The position numbers and the translations under genes are program-made. From an uncultured Bacteroidota bacterium (GTDB lineage: Bacteria; Bacteroidota; Bacteroidia; Chitinophagales; Chitinophagaceae), in NCBI GenBank assembly GCA_902826165.1, contig CADEDV010000035.1:2867-36539 (forward strand): a stretch of 33,673 nt of DNA. Reading direction: 5' to 3'. Shown piece after piece: positions 26,998 through 33,553 of this stretch. Each line of letters starts with the position of its first letter. Positions within the stretch are counted from its first letter, which is position 1. The notes beneath the pieces were generated by a model, which did no database searches, was not told the DNA's origin, and saw only the letters and a program-made list of their open reading frames with translations.

Positions 26998-27070
26998 GGC
27001 TGCCCACAAGTTGAAGAAATTTTACCAACTATTGCATGAAATGAGATAGTACAACGGTAGGTGCTGCATA

Positions 27071-27078
27071 TATCTTTG
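27071..27078 (+). promoter_or_regulatory. -7 promoter element for the exported DUF4242 gene
   Basis: TATCTTTG is an exact match to TAnnTTTG, 29 bases upstream of the ATG at 27108. This shows the gene can be transcribed separately from the regulator upstream. No TTG sits at the normal -33 spacing, which is consistent with an activator-dependent promoter. Confidence 0.5.
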
Positions 27079-27107
27079 GTTCATTCTTAACCACTAAAAC
27101 TATTTGT

Positions 27108-27497
27108 ATGATTTCAAAGATCATCCTGCGCAGTTTTCTTATCGTCATCCTGTTAACAGGCGGCGTTACTGCTTTTGCACAAACCACAGCCCCCGACGGC
27201 GATAACAGTAAAAAAGAGGAAACGATGAAAACCTATCTTATTGAAAGAGATATACCCGGGGCCAGCAAATTCACACCTGTTGAGCTGAAAGGTATTTCAC
27301 AGAAATCCTGTACGGTGTTAAAGGAAATGGGCAATTCCATTAAATGGATACAAAGTTATGTGGCAGGTGATAAGATATTTTGTGTGTACCAGGCCACGAA
27401 TGAAAGCCTGCTGAGAGAACATGCACAGAAAGGAGGCTTTCCGGTTACAAAGATCACCCAGGTTGCTAATATCATCAGCCCGGCTTCGGCAGAATAG
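27108..27497 (+). CDS. Exported single-domain DUF4242 (SCO4226-like) protein
   Basis: 129 residues. A signal peptide (1-25, ending TAFAQ) precedes a short Asp/Lys linker and a complete DUF4242 domain (40-126): MKTYLIERDIPGASKF, the Lys/Cys helix KGISQKSCTVLKEM, IKWIQSYVAGDKIFCVYQA, and FPVTKITQVANI. An internal ATG at 27225 would give only the domain; the promoter position and a good signal sequence favour the exported form. Family member SCO4226 binds nickel, but this protein is poor in His, so the ligand is open. The -7 box and a terminator frame it as a monocistronic unit beside the DUF4242-AraC regulator. Confidence 0.85.
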   Translation: MISKIILRSFLIVILLTGGVTAFAQTTAPDGDNSKKEETMKTYLIERDIPGASKFTPVELKGISQKSCTVLKEMGNSIKWIQSYVAGDKIFCVYQATNESLLREHAQKGGFPVTKITQVANIISPASAE

Positions 27498-27531
27498 CAG
27501 AAGTTCGTTGTTATTCATTCTGTTTACAGGT

Positions 27532-27582
27532 ATACCGGGCAGCAAGTAACACTACTTCCTGCCCGGTATCTTTATCTTTTCC
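27532..27582 (+). terminator. Hairpin terminator after the exported DUF4242 gene
   Basis: A 17-base arm (27532-27548, starting ATACCGGGCAG) pairs with 27553-27569 with one mismatch and a loop ACAC, followed by a T-rich tract (CTTTATCTTTTCC). It lies 35 bases after the DUF4242 stop and points in the plus direction. Confidence 0.75.
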
Positions 27583-27642
27583 TGCTGAGTTATTCTTTAT
27601 CCCGGCAAGACCTATGAATTCCCCGCAGTAACAATCGCCCTA

Positions 27643-28215
27643 TTAGTTAACCAGGGCCTTTAGTGATTTTAATGGTAAGACACGAACCTTCTTGGATTTG
27701 GGCTTTCTTGTTTTATCAGCAGTTGCTGCATCACTAACTGTGGTCAGGCTAATTGATTGAATGATCATATCCAGCTCATCGTTACATACAGCATCACTGC
27801 TTGCATATACAGCAAAAAAAATGGTTTGTTTGGTATCGGACATAGAATAAAAAGCGATACTATAAGGGTTGCTTTTTGTCCCGGTATTCTGCAACGCCGA
27901 AAAACTGGTCCAGCCCGGGCCTGTTTGCTTTTGTACCGCTGTGCTTCCGGTGATCACCATTTTTTTTCCGGGCACCAGCTCATTCCGGTATTTGGTATAA
28001 ACCGTCACTGTATCCGTCACCGTTTTCACGGGTTTGAACAATACGATCCGGCAACTACCATCTTCCGTTCCTGTTTTCAGCAGGGTTATATTATCACCTG
28101 TTTTCTGCGCATACCAGCTTTGCGGCAATGTATAGCTCACCAAATCAGCAACAGTTTGTGAAAAGCCTGAATAAACAACCAGGTGCAGGATCATCAACAA
28201 TAGATACTTTTTCAT
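27643..28215 (-). CDS. Exported hypothetical protein
   Basis: 190 residues with a signal peptide (1-20, ending YSGFSQ). The mature part (20-160) has the look of a small alpha/beta domain: LPQSWYAQKTGDNITLLKTG, CRIVLFKPVKTV, YSIAFYSMSDTKQTIFFAVY and DELDMIIQSISL. This resembles secreted Bacteroidota proteins with 'PsbP/serine-hydrolase-like' single domains that are mostly uncharacterised. The C-terminus is very basic (TRKPKSKKVRVLPLKS). No catalytic motif is seen. It is convergent with the DUF4242 gene, separated by that gene's terminator. Confidence 0.65.
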   Translation of the reverse strand: MKKYLLLMILHLVVYSGFSQTVADLVSYTLPQSWYAQKTGDNITLLKTGTEDGSCRIVLFKPVKTVTDTVTVYTKYRNELVPGKKMVITGSTAVQKQTGPGWTSFSALQNTGTKSNPYSIAFYSMSDTKQTIFFAVYASSDAVCNDELDMIIQSISLTTVSDAATADKTRKPKSKKVRVLPLKSLKALVN

Positions 28216-28419
28216 GTGCGGTATGTTTATCCAAATTTCCGTTTAACAGGGCAACCACCTATCCTGTAAAAAAGGGATTTTTGGGCGGAGTTAAAACTTC
28301 GGCCTGCCCGGGCAGAATTGTCATTAGCGGGAAATACCAGCAATGGCATCAGGGTTAAATGACATCGTAATAATAAACTACTGCAGTTTGCCGGGTTGAT
28401 TACTCAACAAACATTATCG

Positions 28420-28944
28420 CTACAACTTTGCTGCAAAATGCACCCTGAAATTTTTAATAGTACCGGCACTTGCTGTTACGGCAAACCCATCTCTTGATCC
28501 TTTGGCCGTAAAAGGGCCTGCGATAAAATACGGATGTGCTGCATCCAGCCTCTTCCCATCCCTGCCTGTTTTATTAATCGGGAAACTGGCAAAACCGGGT
28601 GTTTCCAGCTTTATCCCGGAAGAGAAATCATCACAAAGATCACAGGTCTTGTGTGATGAAACAAGATCGGTCTTTGTCCAAACACTCAATCTTCCTTCCC
28701 GCAACGCCGCTTTTCCCACGGTAAAAACAACTTTATAAGAAGAATCTGTATGATCGAAATAATCCCTGGCGATCCTGGTCAGTTCAGGAACCGGGTTATT
28801 ATTAAAAATGGTATTGGTGTTATTGTACAGCGGGCTGTACTGCCTGCTGGTTCGTTGTGTACTGGTTGACCAGTCGAATATGCGGCATTCCCCCTGGCGG
28901 GTTAAAAAACGCTGGCGGCCCCTCATCATTTGGGTGTACTGCAT
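28420..28944 (-). CDS. C-terminal part of a probably frameshifted secreted protein
   Basis: 174 residues from ATG 28944 (a GTG lies one codon upstream). There is no signal peptide, and the N-terminus (MQYTQMMRGRQRFLTRQGEC) reads like the middle of a protein. The domain is beta-rich (FDHTDSSYKVVFTVGKAAL, CDLCDDFSSGIKLETPG, HPYFIAGPFTAKGSRDG) and ends in FRVHFAAKL. Upstream in this frame the sequence stays open back into the 28964-29473 gene until a TAA, so the two parts probably form one protein split by a one-base change in a run of six identical bases (28986-28991). Confidence 0.55.
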   Translation of the reverse strand: MQYTQMMRGRQRFLTRQGECRIFDWSTSTQRTSRQYSPLYNNTNTIFNNNPVPELTRIARDYFDHTDSSYKVVFTVGKAALREGRLSVWTKTDLVSSHKTCDLCDDFSSGIKLETPGFASFPINKTGRDGKRLDAAHPYFIAGPFTAKGSRDGFAVTASAGTIKNFRVHFAAKL

Positions 28945-28963
28945 CACCGCATCACTGCTGGCA

Positions 28964-29473
28964 TTATCCGGCGCTGTTTCCAGTATTTTTTATAAGCACC
29001 ATACCGGAAAAACGCATACAATCCTGGTTATGCACTTCAGTGGAAATACCGGTAAAGGTTATTTCAATACTGGCCTTTTCATCGGTCCGGATACCGCAGA
29101 TATCCTGCAGGCTGATATTGGTTTGAGAAGTAAAATAGGCCGTCTCCGAACCAAACTCAAAACAACGTTTAATATATACGATCTTTCCATCAGGCACTTT
29201 AAAAGATACATTTCTCAATGGGAATGGAAGATAAAAACTCCCATCCGGTTTCCTCACCAGGTTGGCACTGGCACCCTGGAAATTAGGCTTCTCAAAGATT
29301 TTTATCTCCGGTGCCAGGGCAATATTTCCATTGATGTTTTGTGCTTGATTAACCAGCACCAGCCGTTGCTTGCTGGTATCCAATTTTTGCCGGGCAGGCT
29401 GTATTTTTTTTTGTGCTTGCAGCAATAAGGCACCGGCACAAAGGCAGATAAAACAGCTTACTATCTTTTTCAT
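28964..29473 (-). CDS. N-terminal part of the same secreted protein, beta/gamma-crystallin-like
   Basis: 169 residues with a signal peptide (1-20, ending ALLLQAQ). Residues 50-130 resemble a beta/gamma-crystallin Greek-key unit: IKIFEKPNFQGASANL is close to the Y/F-x-E-x-x-x-F-x-G signature, followed by LRNVSFKVPDGKIVYIK and IRTDEKASIEITF. The assignment is tentative. The last residues NTGNSAG follow directly on the six-base run and end at TAA. Deleting one base of the run continues the frame into the 28420-28944 reading frame with ILETAPDNASSDAVMQ, which looks more natural, so this stop is probably produced by a frameshift. Confidence 0.6.
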   Translation of the reverse strand: MKKIVSCFICLCAGALLLQAQKKIQPARQKLDTSKQRLVLVNQAQNINGNIALAPEIKIFEKPNFQGASANLVRKPDGSFYLPFPLRNVSFKVPDGKIVYIKRCFEFGSETAYFTSQTNISLQDICGIRTDEKASIEITFTGISTEVHNQDCMRFSGMVLIKNTGNSAG

Positions 29474-29777
29474 ACTTGCAGGTTAATGTTTATACTGGCT
29501 AAACTACTCTTTATACACAGGCCTGCCTATTACACATCTGTGTAATGCCGGAAGGATGAAGAAAGGAGATAATTTTTGAAGTTGTGTTCTGCCAGCCCGG
29601 GTCATCATGAATACGCAGCAACTGCTTTCTCTCCCCATATCTCTTTCATCACTTCAACCGGGTACTGAGGCGCAAGGACATAAGCAGGGTTTATCGCCAA
29701 AGGCGAAATAGTAAAACTGTGGAGCTGAAAGCACCGCAGAGCTGGGGCAAGTCAATACTATCAAACAGCATTTTCAC
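29474..29777. other. Intergenic stretch with a protein-like fragment
   Basis: 304 bases without an intact gene. On the minus strand 29605-29751 is open for 48 codons, with PAYVLAPQYPVEVMKEIWG and a stop at 29605, but no start codon; this reads like the end of a degraded gene that I cannot name. A short hairpin TCGCC-AAA-GGCGA lies near 29695. I see no promoter or RNA gene. Confidence 0.3.
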
Positions 29778-31373
29778 TCAATCCAGCAGCCCGCATTTTT
29801 CCATAAAGGGATTGGAGAATACAGCTTGTGCAGCGGGTGATAATAGCTGTACCCGGCTTTGTTTCCATGCTTTTATTTTGTCGACGCCGTATATGTCTTT
29901 TGTACGGCCTTTGTTCAGTGGTGCATTCAGTTTGCCCCAGTGTATGGAGAAGGGTATCTGCTGCGTTTCCAGCCGCTGTATTATGTTATTGAATACGGCA
30001 TGGTTGCCTTTACTGTCCAGCCCGTCCATTTCCACTACGGAAGTGTTCTCAAATTTTGTAAAGCCAAGTGTGGCACGGGTACCTTTTACAAAGCGTACGG
30101 CCACGGCTCCGGCAAAGGCATTCTCTGCCACTTCTTTGCGTATCTCTTCTAAGGTAACGGGCAGATCTGCCGTGGAAATGGCGAAGGCAAAGCTGGCAAT
30201 ATTGCCAGTAAACCTGGTATCTCGAAAAATGGCGCCGATGCTTTTAGCTTCGGGTGTGGCGGGGCGGATGTTCTTTTCAAACTCGCTGCTGGTCAGTTTT
30301 TTTATTACGCTATAGCTTTTCTTACTACCCAGCAGGGTGAGCAAGCCCTTCATCATCCAAATAAATTCGGGGCTGGGTGCAGGTGCATGCGTACCTCCGT
30401 GGTCTACCACATGGCCGGGCGGCACGGGTACTTTATAAAAGAGAAAGATATAAAGCCCTTCTGTGCTGTTCTTTTTTATGGTGTAGGGATTCAGATTGAT
30501 CTCCATATGGTAGAGTTCATGCCCCGGCACACTGGCAGGCATACCAGGCAGTAGTTGCGTAAGCTTTGGTACATCCAGTTTTGAGAAAGCCTTCATCAGT
30601 TCATCGCTATACACCGCATTGCTGATCCGGTATTCTTTTAAGAGGAACAGCGGTTCTGTTTCCAGCATTACACCGTGTATGATGCCAAATGAACCAAAGC
30701 TTACGAGGGCAGCGTTGAACAGCGCATCATCTCTGAGTGGAGTGGCGCCCAGCCATTTGATGAATTTATCGGAGGCTACAGGATATGAAGCTCTTTCGAG
30801 CCATACATGTGTGTCGGGCCCGGTGATAAGGTGTATGCCCACAACAGCATCGTGTACCGCACCGGTGAACAGTGCAGCACCATGTGTGCCGGTGGAGATG
30901 CAACCGGCAACGGTTTGCCCGTTGCTGCCGCCTGATGCACGGATGCACCGGGCAGGGCTTCTGTCTATTTCCAGTTCCCTGTTGAGCCGGGATATTTGTA
31001 CGCCGCACTCTGCAAAGAGCAGGTCTTTATGTGTTTTGCCCGTTTGGATATATTCAGGTGCTATCAGTGTATTGTTGATGTTGAAGATAAGGTCAAGCCC
31101 TTTGGTTTGCAACATTCCTCCCTCGCACATGGCTACGGGAGAGAACGACCAGTTGGCTCCTACTGCCCGCAGGGTAACGGACTTTTTGACGGCCTGGCCA
31201 ATGACCCATTTAATATTTTCCGTGGCCCTTTTATAGAGCTCACTTTCACTCAGCGGTGCATCATTATGATGCAGCAGCCAGGAGCAGCCGGGAGTGAAAG
31301 TGTGAGTGAAATTCTCATGCACATTCTTCCATGGCGCATCTGGTTTGTATGATTTTATGCCGGGCGGTATCAT
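29778..31373 (-). CDS. FAD-binding aldonolactone-oxidase-like flavoprotein (VAO/PCMH family)
   Basis: 531 residues from ATG 31373; a GTG at 31424 would overlap the upstream lipoprotein gene by 41 bases. The FAD-binding PCMH domain includes SVTLRAVGANWSFSP, LFAECGVQISRLNREL, ASGGSNGQTVAGCISTGTHG and GPDTHVWLERAS. The C-terminal half matches sugar-1,4-lactone oxidases (arabinono- or gulonolactone oxidase type), with a late IHWGKLNAPL, the usual HWGK signature. The His of G-x-G-H-S-F, to which FAD is covalently bound in many relatives, is replaced by N-W here (about N74-W75), so FAD is probably non-covalent. The family oxidises aldonolactones or sugar alcohols with oxygen. It starts 10 bases after the lipoprotein stop, hence probably the same operon. 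Confidence 0.85.
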   Translation of the reverse strand: MIPPGIKSYKPDAPWKNVHENFTHTFTPGCSWLLHHNDAPLSESELYKRATENIKWVIGQAVKKSVTLRAVGANWSFSPVAMCEGGMLQTKGLDLIFNINNTLIAPEYIQTGKTHKDLLFAECGVQISRLNRELEIDRSPARCIRASGGSNGQTVAGCISTGTHGAALFTGAVHDAVVGIHLITGPDTHVWLERASYPVASDKFIKWLGATPLRDDALFNAALVSFGSFGIIHGVMLETEPLFLLKEYRISNAVYSDELMKAFSKLDVPKLTQLLPGMPASVPGHELYHMEINLNPYTIKKNSTEGLYIFLFYKVPVPPGHVVDHGGTHAPAPSPEFIWMMKGLLTLLGSKKSYSVIKKLTSSEFEKNIRPATPEAKSIGAIFRDTRFTGNIASFAFAISTADLPVTLEEIRKEVAENAFAGAVAVRFVKGTRATLGFTKFENTSVVEMDGLDSKGNHAVFNNIIQRLETQQIPFSIHWGKLNAPLNKGRTKDIYGVDKIKAWKQSRVQLLSPAAQAVFSNPFMEKCGLLD

Positions 31374-31383
31374 AGCTGAAGGC

Positions 31384-31725
31384 TTAAGGTTTTTCAATTT
31401 CTCCACTGCCGGTTCTTTGTGCACAATCCCAGTCTATCCGCTGTTTTACCACAAAGCCCAGGGTAAGGAACCCAAGGAAAACATCCATGGGCTTGGTGGT
31501 CACTTTTACACGGCTTATACCTGTGGCACAGGTGCTTTTCAGGTTTACCTTGTTCTTGGATTTCCAGATGGAGGTGCGAACGAGGGTATCATGACAGAAA
31601 TGCTGTCCGCTGCCTGCACAGTCTGATGTGGGCGAGGCGATTTCCACTACACGGATAACACTGCAGGAGGTGACGATGCTGCTGATGAGCACTACAGCCA
31701 GTATGGTTGGGAGAATTTTTGCCAT
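31384..31725 (-). CDS. Small lipoprotein, Bor-like C-terminus
   Basis: 113 residues from ATG 31725; the frame continues 22 codons upstream without signal-peptide logic. The lipobox is IVTSC (C21) followed by S-V-I. The mature protein has several Cys (DCAGSGQHFCHD, KSTCATG, DWDCAQ). The closing stretch SRVKVTTKPMDVFLGFLTLG followed by FVVKQRIDWDC resembles the Bor-type small lipoprotein layout (G-x-x-K-V, then a Gly/Leu-rich helix, then Cys), but similarity is weak. Its stop is 10 bases before the flavoprotein start, so the two are probably co-transcribed. Confidence 0.65.
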   Translation of the reverse strand: MAKILPTILAVVLISSIVTSCSVIRVVEIASPTSDCAGSGQHFCHDTLVRTSIWKSKNKVNLKSTCATGISRVKVTTKPMDVFLGFLTLGFVVKQRIDWDCAQRTGSGEIEKP

Positions 31726-31799
31726 ATAGCGTTGGTTTTTGTCGTTGGCGTAAAGGGGTGAACGGGTGATGATGAATGTTACTCTCAGCACCCTTCTTG

Positions 31800-32075
31800 C
31801 AAGATATACAGCATTTATATCATGTCCTATCCCTAAAACAGGGTATTTATGGTTGGGTGAGCTTGGGGTAGCAAAAACTTACGGGGATGTGTTGTGCATG
31901 TGCAGCATAAATGCAATGAAATCCAACACGGCCTGCAAGGCATTATACGACCGGTTAAGAGTCAATGGTAAAACAGGCTTTGATAGCAGTGTGTAACAAA
32001 CTTTTAAAACAGGTATTTGCAGTAGTAAAAAACAACAGCTTGTATCAACCCAATTATTGCTCAGCTAAACCTTAA
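31800..32075 (+). pseudogene. IS110-family transposase remnant (C-terminal Transposase_20 region)
   Basis: Broken reading frames together spell the tail of an IS110-type transposase. In one frame (from about 31800) comes SCPIPKTGYLW and then LCMCSINAMKSN followed by TACKALYDRLRVNGKT; after a shift near 31970 the next frame gives QALIAVCNKLLKQVFAVV and KNNSLYQPNY, ending at TAA 32073-32075. A further shift is needed in the G run near 31896. The ACKxLYxRL and AVxxKLL blocks are diagnostic of the family's C-terminal domain. The N-terminal DEDD nuclease region is missing. This is a decayed insertion, no longer active. Confidence 0.75.
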
Positions 32076-32126
32076 AAAAATTGGCTTTTTCCTTGGTTTT
32101 TTACACAGTTCATGTTGTGCGTTCGT

Positions 32127-32732
32127 TTATTTTTTCTCAAGTTGGCTGATAGCTTTTAGAATTGCTTCTCTGTTTTTTGCTTCCTTTATAAACTTCGGCA
32201 ACTTTTCCACCATTGTTGTAAAGCCCTTTGATTGTCTTTCGCGAAGTTTTGCTTCAACATAAGTTTTAATGTCAATCAGGTGCTGTCGATTATACGCCCA
32301 AAAGAGATTGTTTTTTACTTCCGTTTGAAGCCAAAGGGGCAAATTAAAAACTGGATCTGTTGAAAGTCCAGAAGACCTATATACCAACTTATAAGCCTCG
32401 TTTCGTGGTTGAAATGTTCGTGTAACACCGCAGTGGGGACAGGGAAGTGTCACTTGACTTGATGTCTCTTTCTGGTTCGGTATTTCCGTGTTGACTGGCT
32501 TACCGCAATTGTCGCAATTTCGTTTTACAATCGCTTTATATCGAATCAAATCTTTCGAAGTCTCACTAAACATGCAATTGAAGCATGTTAGTTTACCTTC
32601 ACTTGGAACATAGCCACTATTTACTTGAACAAAGGCGTCTTTCTTACATTTGGGACATTCCACAAGAAATTCTGTCATGTAAGATTGTTTGACTTTCGCC
32701 GGGCCCGAATATCTAGCATCGTCTCTTTTCAT
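32127..32732 (-). CDS. Double zinc-ribbon protein, unknown function
   Basis: 201 residues from ATG 32732; the upstream in-frame codon at 32765 is TTG. Two four-cysteine zinc ribbons are clear: C26-x2-C29 (ECPKCKKD) with C50-x2-C53 (TCFNCMF), and C73-x2-C76 (NCDNCGK) with C98-x2-C101 (PCPHCGV). The C-terminal 100 residues are helical and basic (YRSSGLSTDPVFNLPLWLQ, then YVEAKLRERQSKGF). Ribbons of this kind bind nucleic acid or protein; I do not know a characterised homologue. The gene is AT-rich compared with those left of 31.7 kb and lies next to an IS110 remnant, which suggests acquisition. Confidence 0.75.
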   Translation of the reverse strand: MKRDDARYSGPAKVKQSYMTEFLVECPKCKKDAFVQVNSGYVPSEGKLTCFNCMFSETSKDLIRYKAIVKRNCDNCGKPVNTEIPNQKETSSQVTLPCPHCGVTRTFQPRNEAYKLVYRSSGLSTDPVFNLPLWLQTEVKNNLFWAYNRQHLIDIKTYVEAKLRERQSKGFTTMVEKLPKFIKEAKNREAILKAISQLEKK

Positions 32733-32787
32733 GAGGAATTTTCTGCCTGGTTTAAATGACGCCAAAGCCCTTGTTGGCTGCAGTGCT

Positions 32788-33441
32788 TTAATCTGTCAAA
32801 ATTTTGGAGGTGTACTGTGTCACAAAGCTTCTAAGGAAGTTATCAATAAATTCATCGGTACTTCCATCTTTTCTTAGTTTAGCTTTTGTATCCTTGTATT
32901 CGTCAGTTTGTTTGTATGCTTCGAATTGTTTGTCTTTAAATATTTCGTAGTCTTTATAGTTAAATTGTTTTGATTTTACATAGTCGCCTTTGTTTATTTC
33001 TAATAGAAAGTAATTTTCATAGGTTGAACCGTAGCCCAAATGAACATAGTTGACTAATTTGCCATAAGGCAGTACAAGTAGTCCTGTTAGCCAGTCAACT
33101 TTGATATTTTTGTATTCGCCAAAAACTTCCGCCAGAACACTTTTCCATTTTGTGTCGTGACTTTTTTTACTTGTAGTGTCCCAATATTCTATTTGAATGT
33201 CTTTTATAAACAATTGGCTGTCTCTCACTTCAAAGGTTGCGACATAGCCTCGCCAAAGTGCTGTTGACATAACCCCTCCCTTGGGTCGTTTGTCAGGATT
33301 TTTTTCAAAATATATCTCTAATGGGTTTGTATGTAGGCTGTACTCTTTGCCATTAAAAATTATTTTGTCTGGGTATTGAGCAGTCGCACAAATTTTCAAA
33401 CAGAAAAATATACTTAATGCTGCCGTTAGAAAATATTTCAT
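32788..33441 (-). CDS. Secreted hypothetical protein
   Basis: 217 residues from ATG 33441, where a signal peptide begins (MKYFLTAALSIFFCLKICA, cleaved before TAQ); an in-frame start 14 codons upstream lacks it. The mature protein is Lys/Tyr/Asp-rich and beta-like: KIIFNGKEYSLHTNPLEIYF, VMSTALWRGYVATFEV, IKVDWLTGLLVLPYGKLV, then a long charged helix (FKDKQFEAYKQTDEYKD). It resembles small secreted or immunity-type proteins that travel in AT-rich islands, but I cannot assign a family. It starts upstream of the zinc-ribbon gene with a 55-base gap, so they may be co-transcribed. Confidence 0.65.
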   Translation of the reverse strand: MKYFLTAALSIFFCLKICATAQYPDKIIFNGKEYSLHTNPLEIYFEKNPDKRPKGGVMSTALWRGYVATFEVRDSQLFIKDIQIEYWDTTSKKSHDTKWKSVLAEVFGEYKNIKVDWLTGLLVLPYGKLVNYVHLGYGSTYENYFLLEINKGDYVKSKQFNYKDYEIFKDKQFEAYKQTDEYKDTKAKLRKDGSTDEFIDNFLRSFVTQYTSKILTD

Positions 33442-33553
33442 CGTAAGATGTTTTATTGAGGATGGTCGATTAGCATTACACACAACGGACAGGTATTGCT
33501 GCAGATGGGATATTTTATAACGTCCAGCCTGGAACCGCTGCCCAATTGAAAAT

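Noticed and set aside
28808..29428. Plus-strand open frame of 206 codons across the frameshifted secreted protein.
   Set aside because: It lacks domain character and lies antisense to a signal-peptide-bearing gene; its length reflects the codon bias of the opposite strand.
30619..31236. Plus-strand open frame of 205 codons inside the flavoprotein gene.
   Set aside because: It is the antisense of a well-supported FAD-binding domain with a low-complexity Ser/Ala/Pro composition.
32114..33486. GTTGTGCGTT (32114-32123) and TACACACAAC (33477-33486) as inverted repeats flanking the AT-rich two-gene unit.
   Set aside because: Only eight of ten bases match, and no integrase, attC fold or further copies are visible in the window.
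32009..33497. Nine-base direct repeat ACAGGTATT at 32009 and 33489 as borders of a recombination cassette.
   Set aside because: The first copy lies inside the coding remnant of the IS110 transposase (KQVF codons), so the match is most simply chance.
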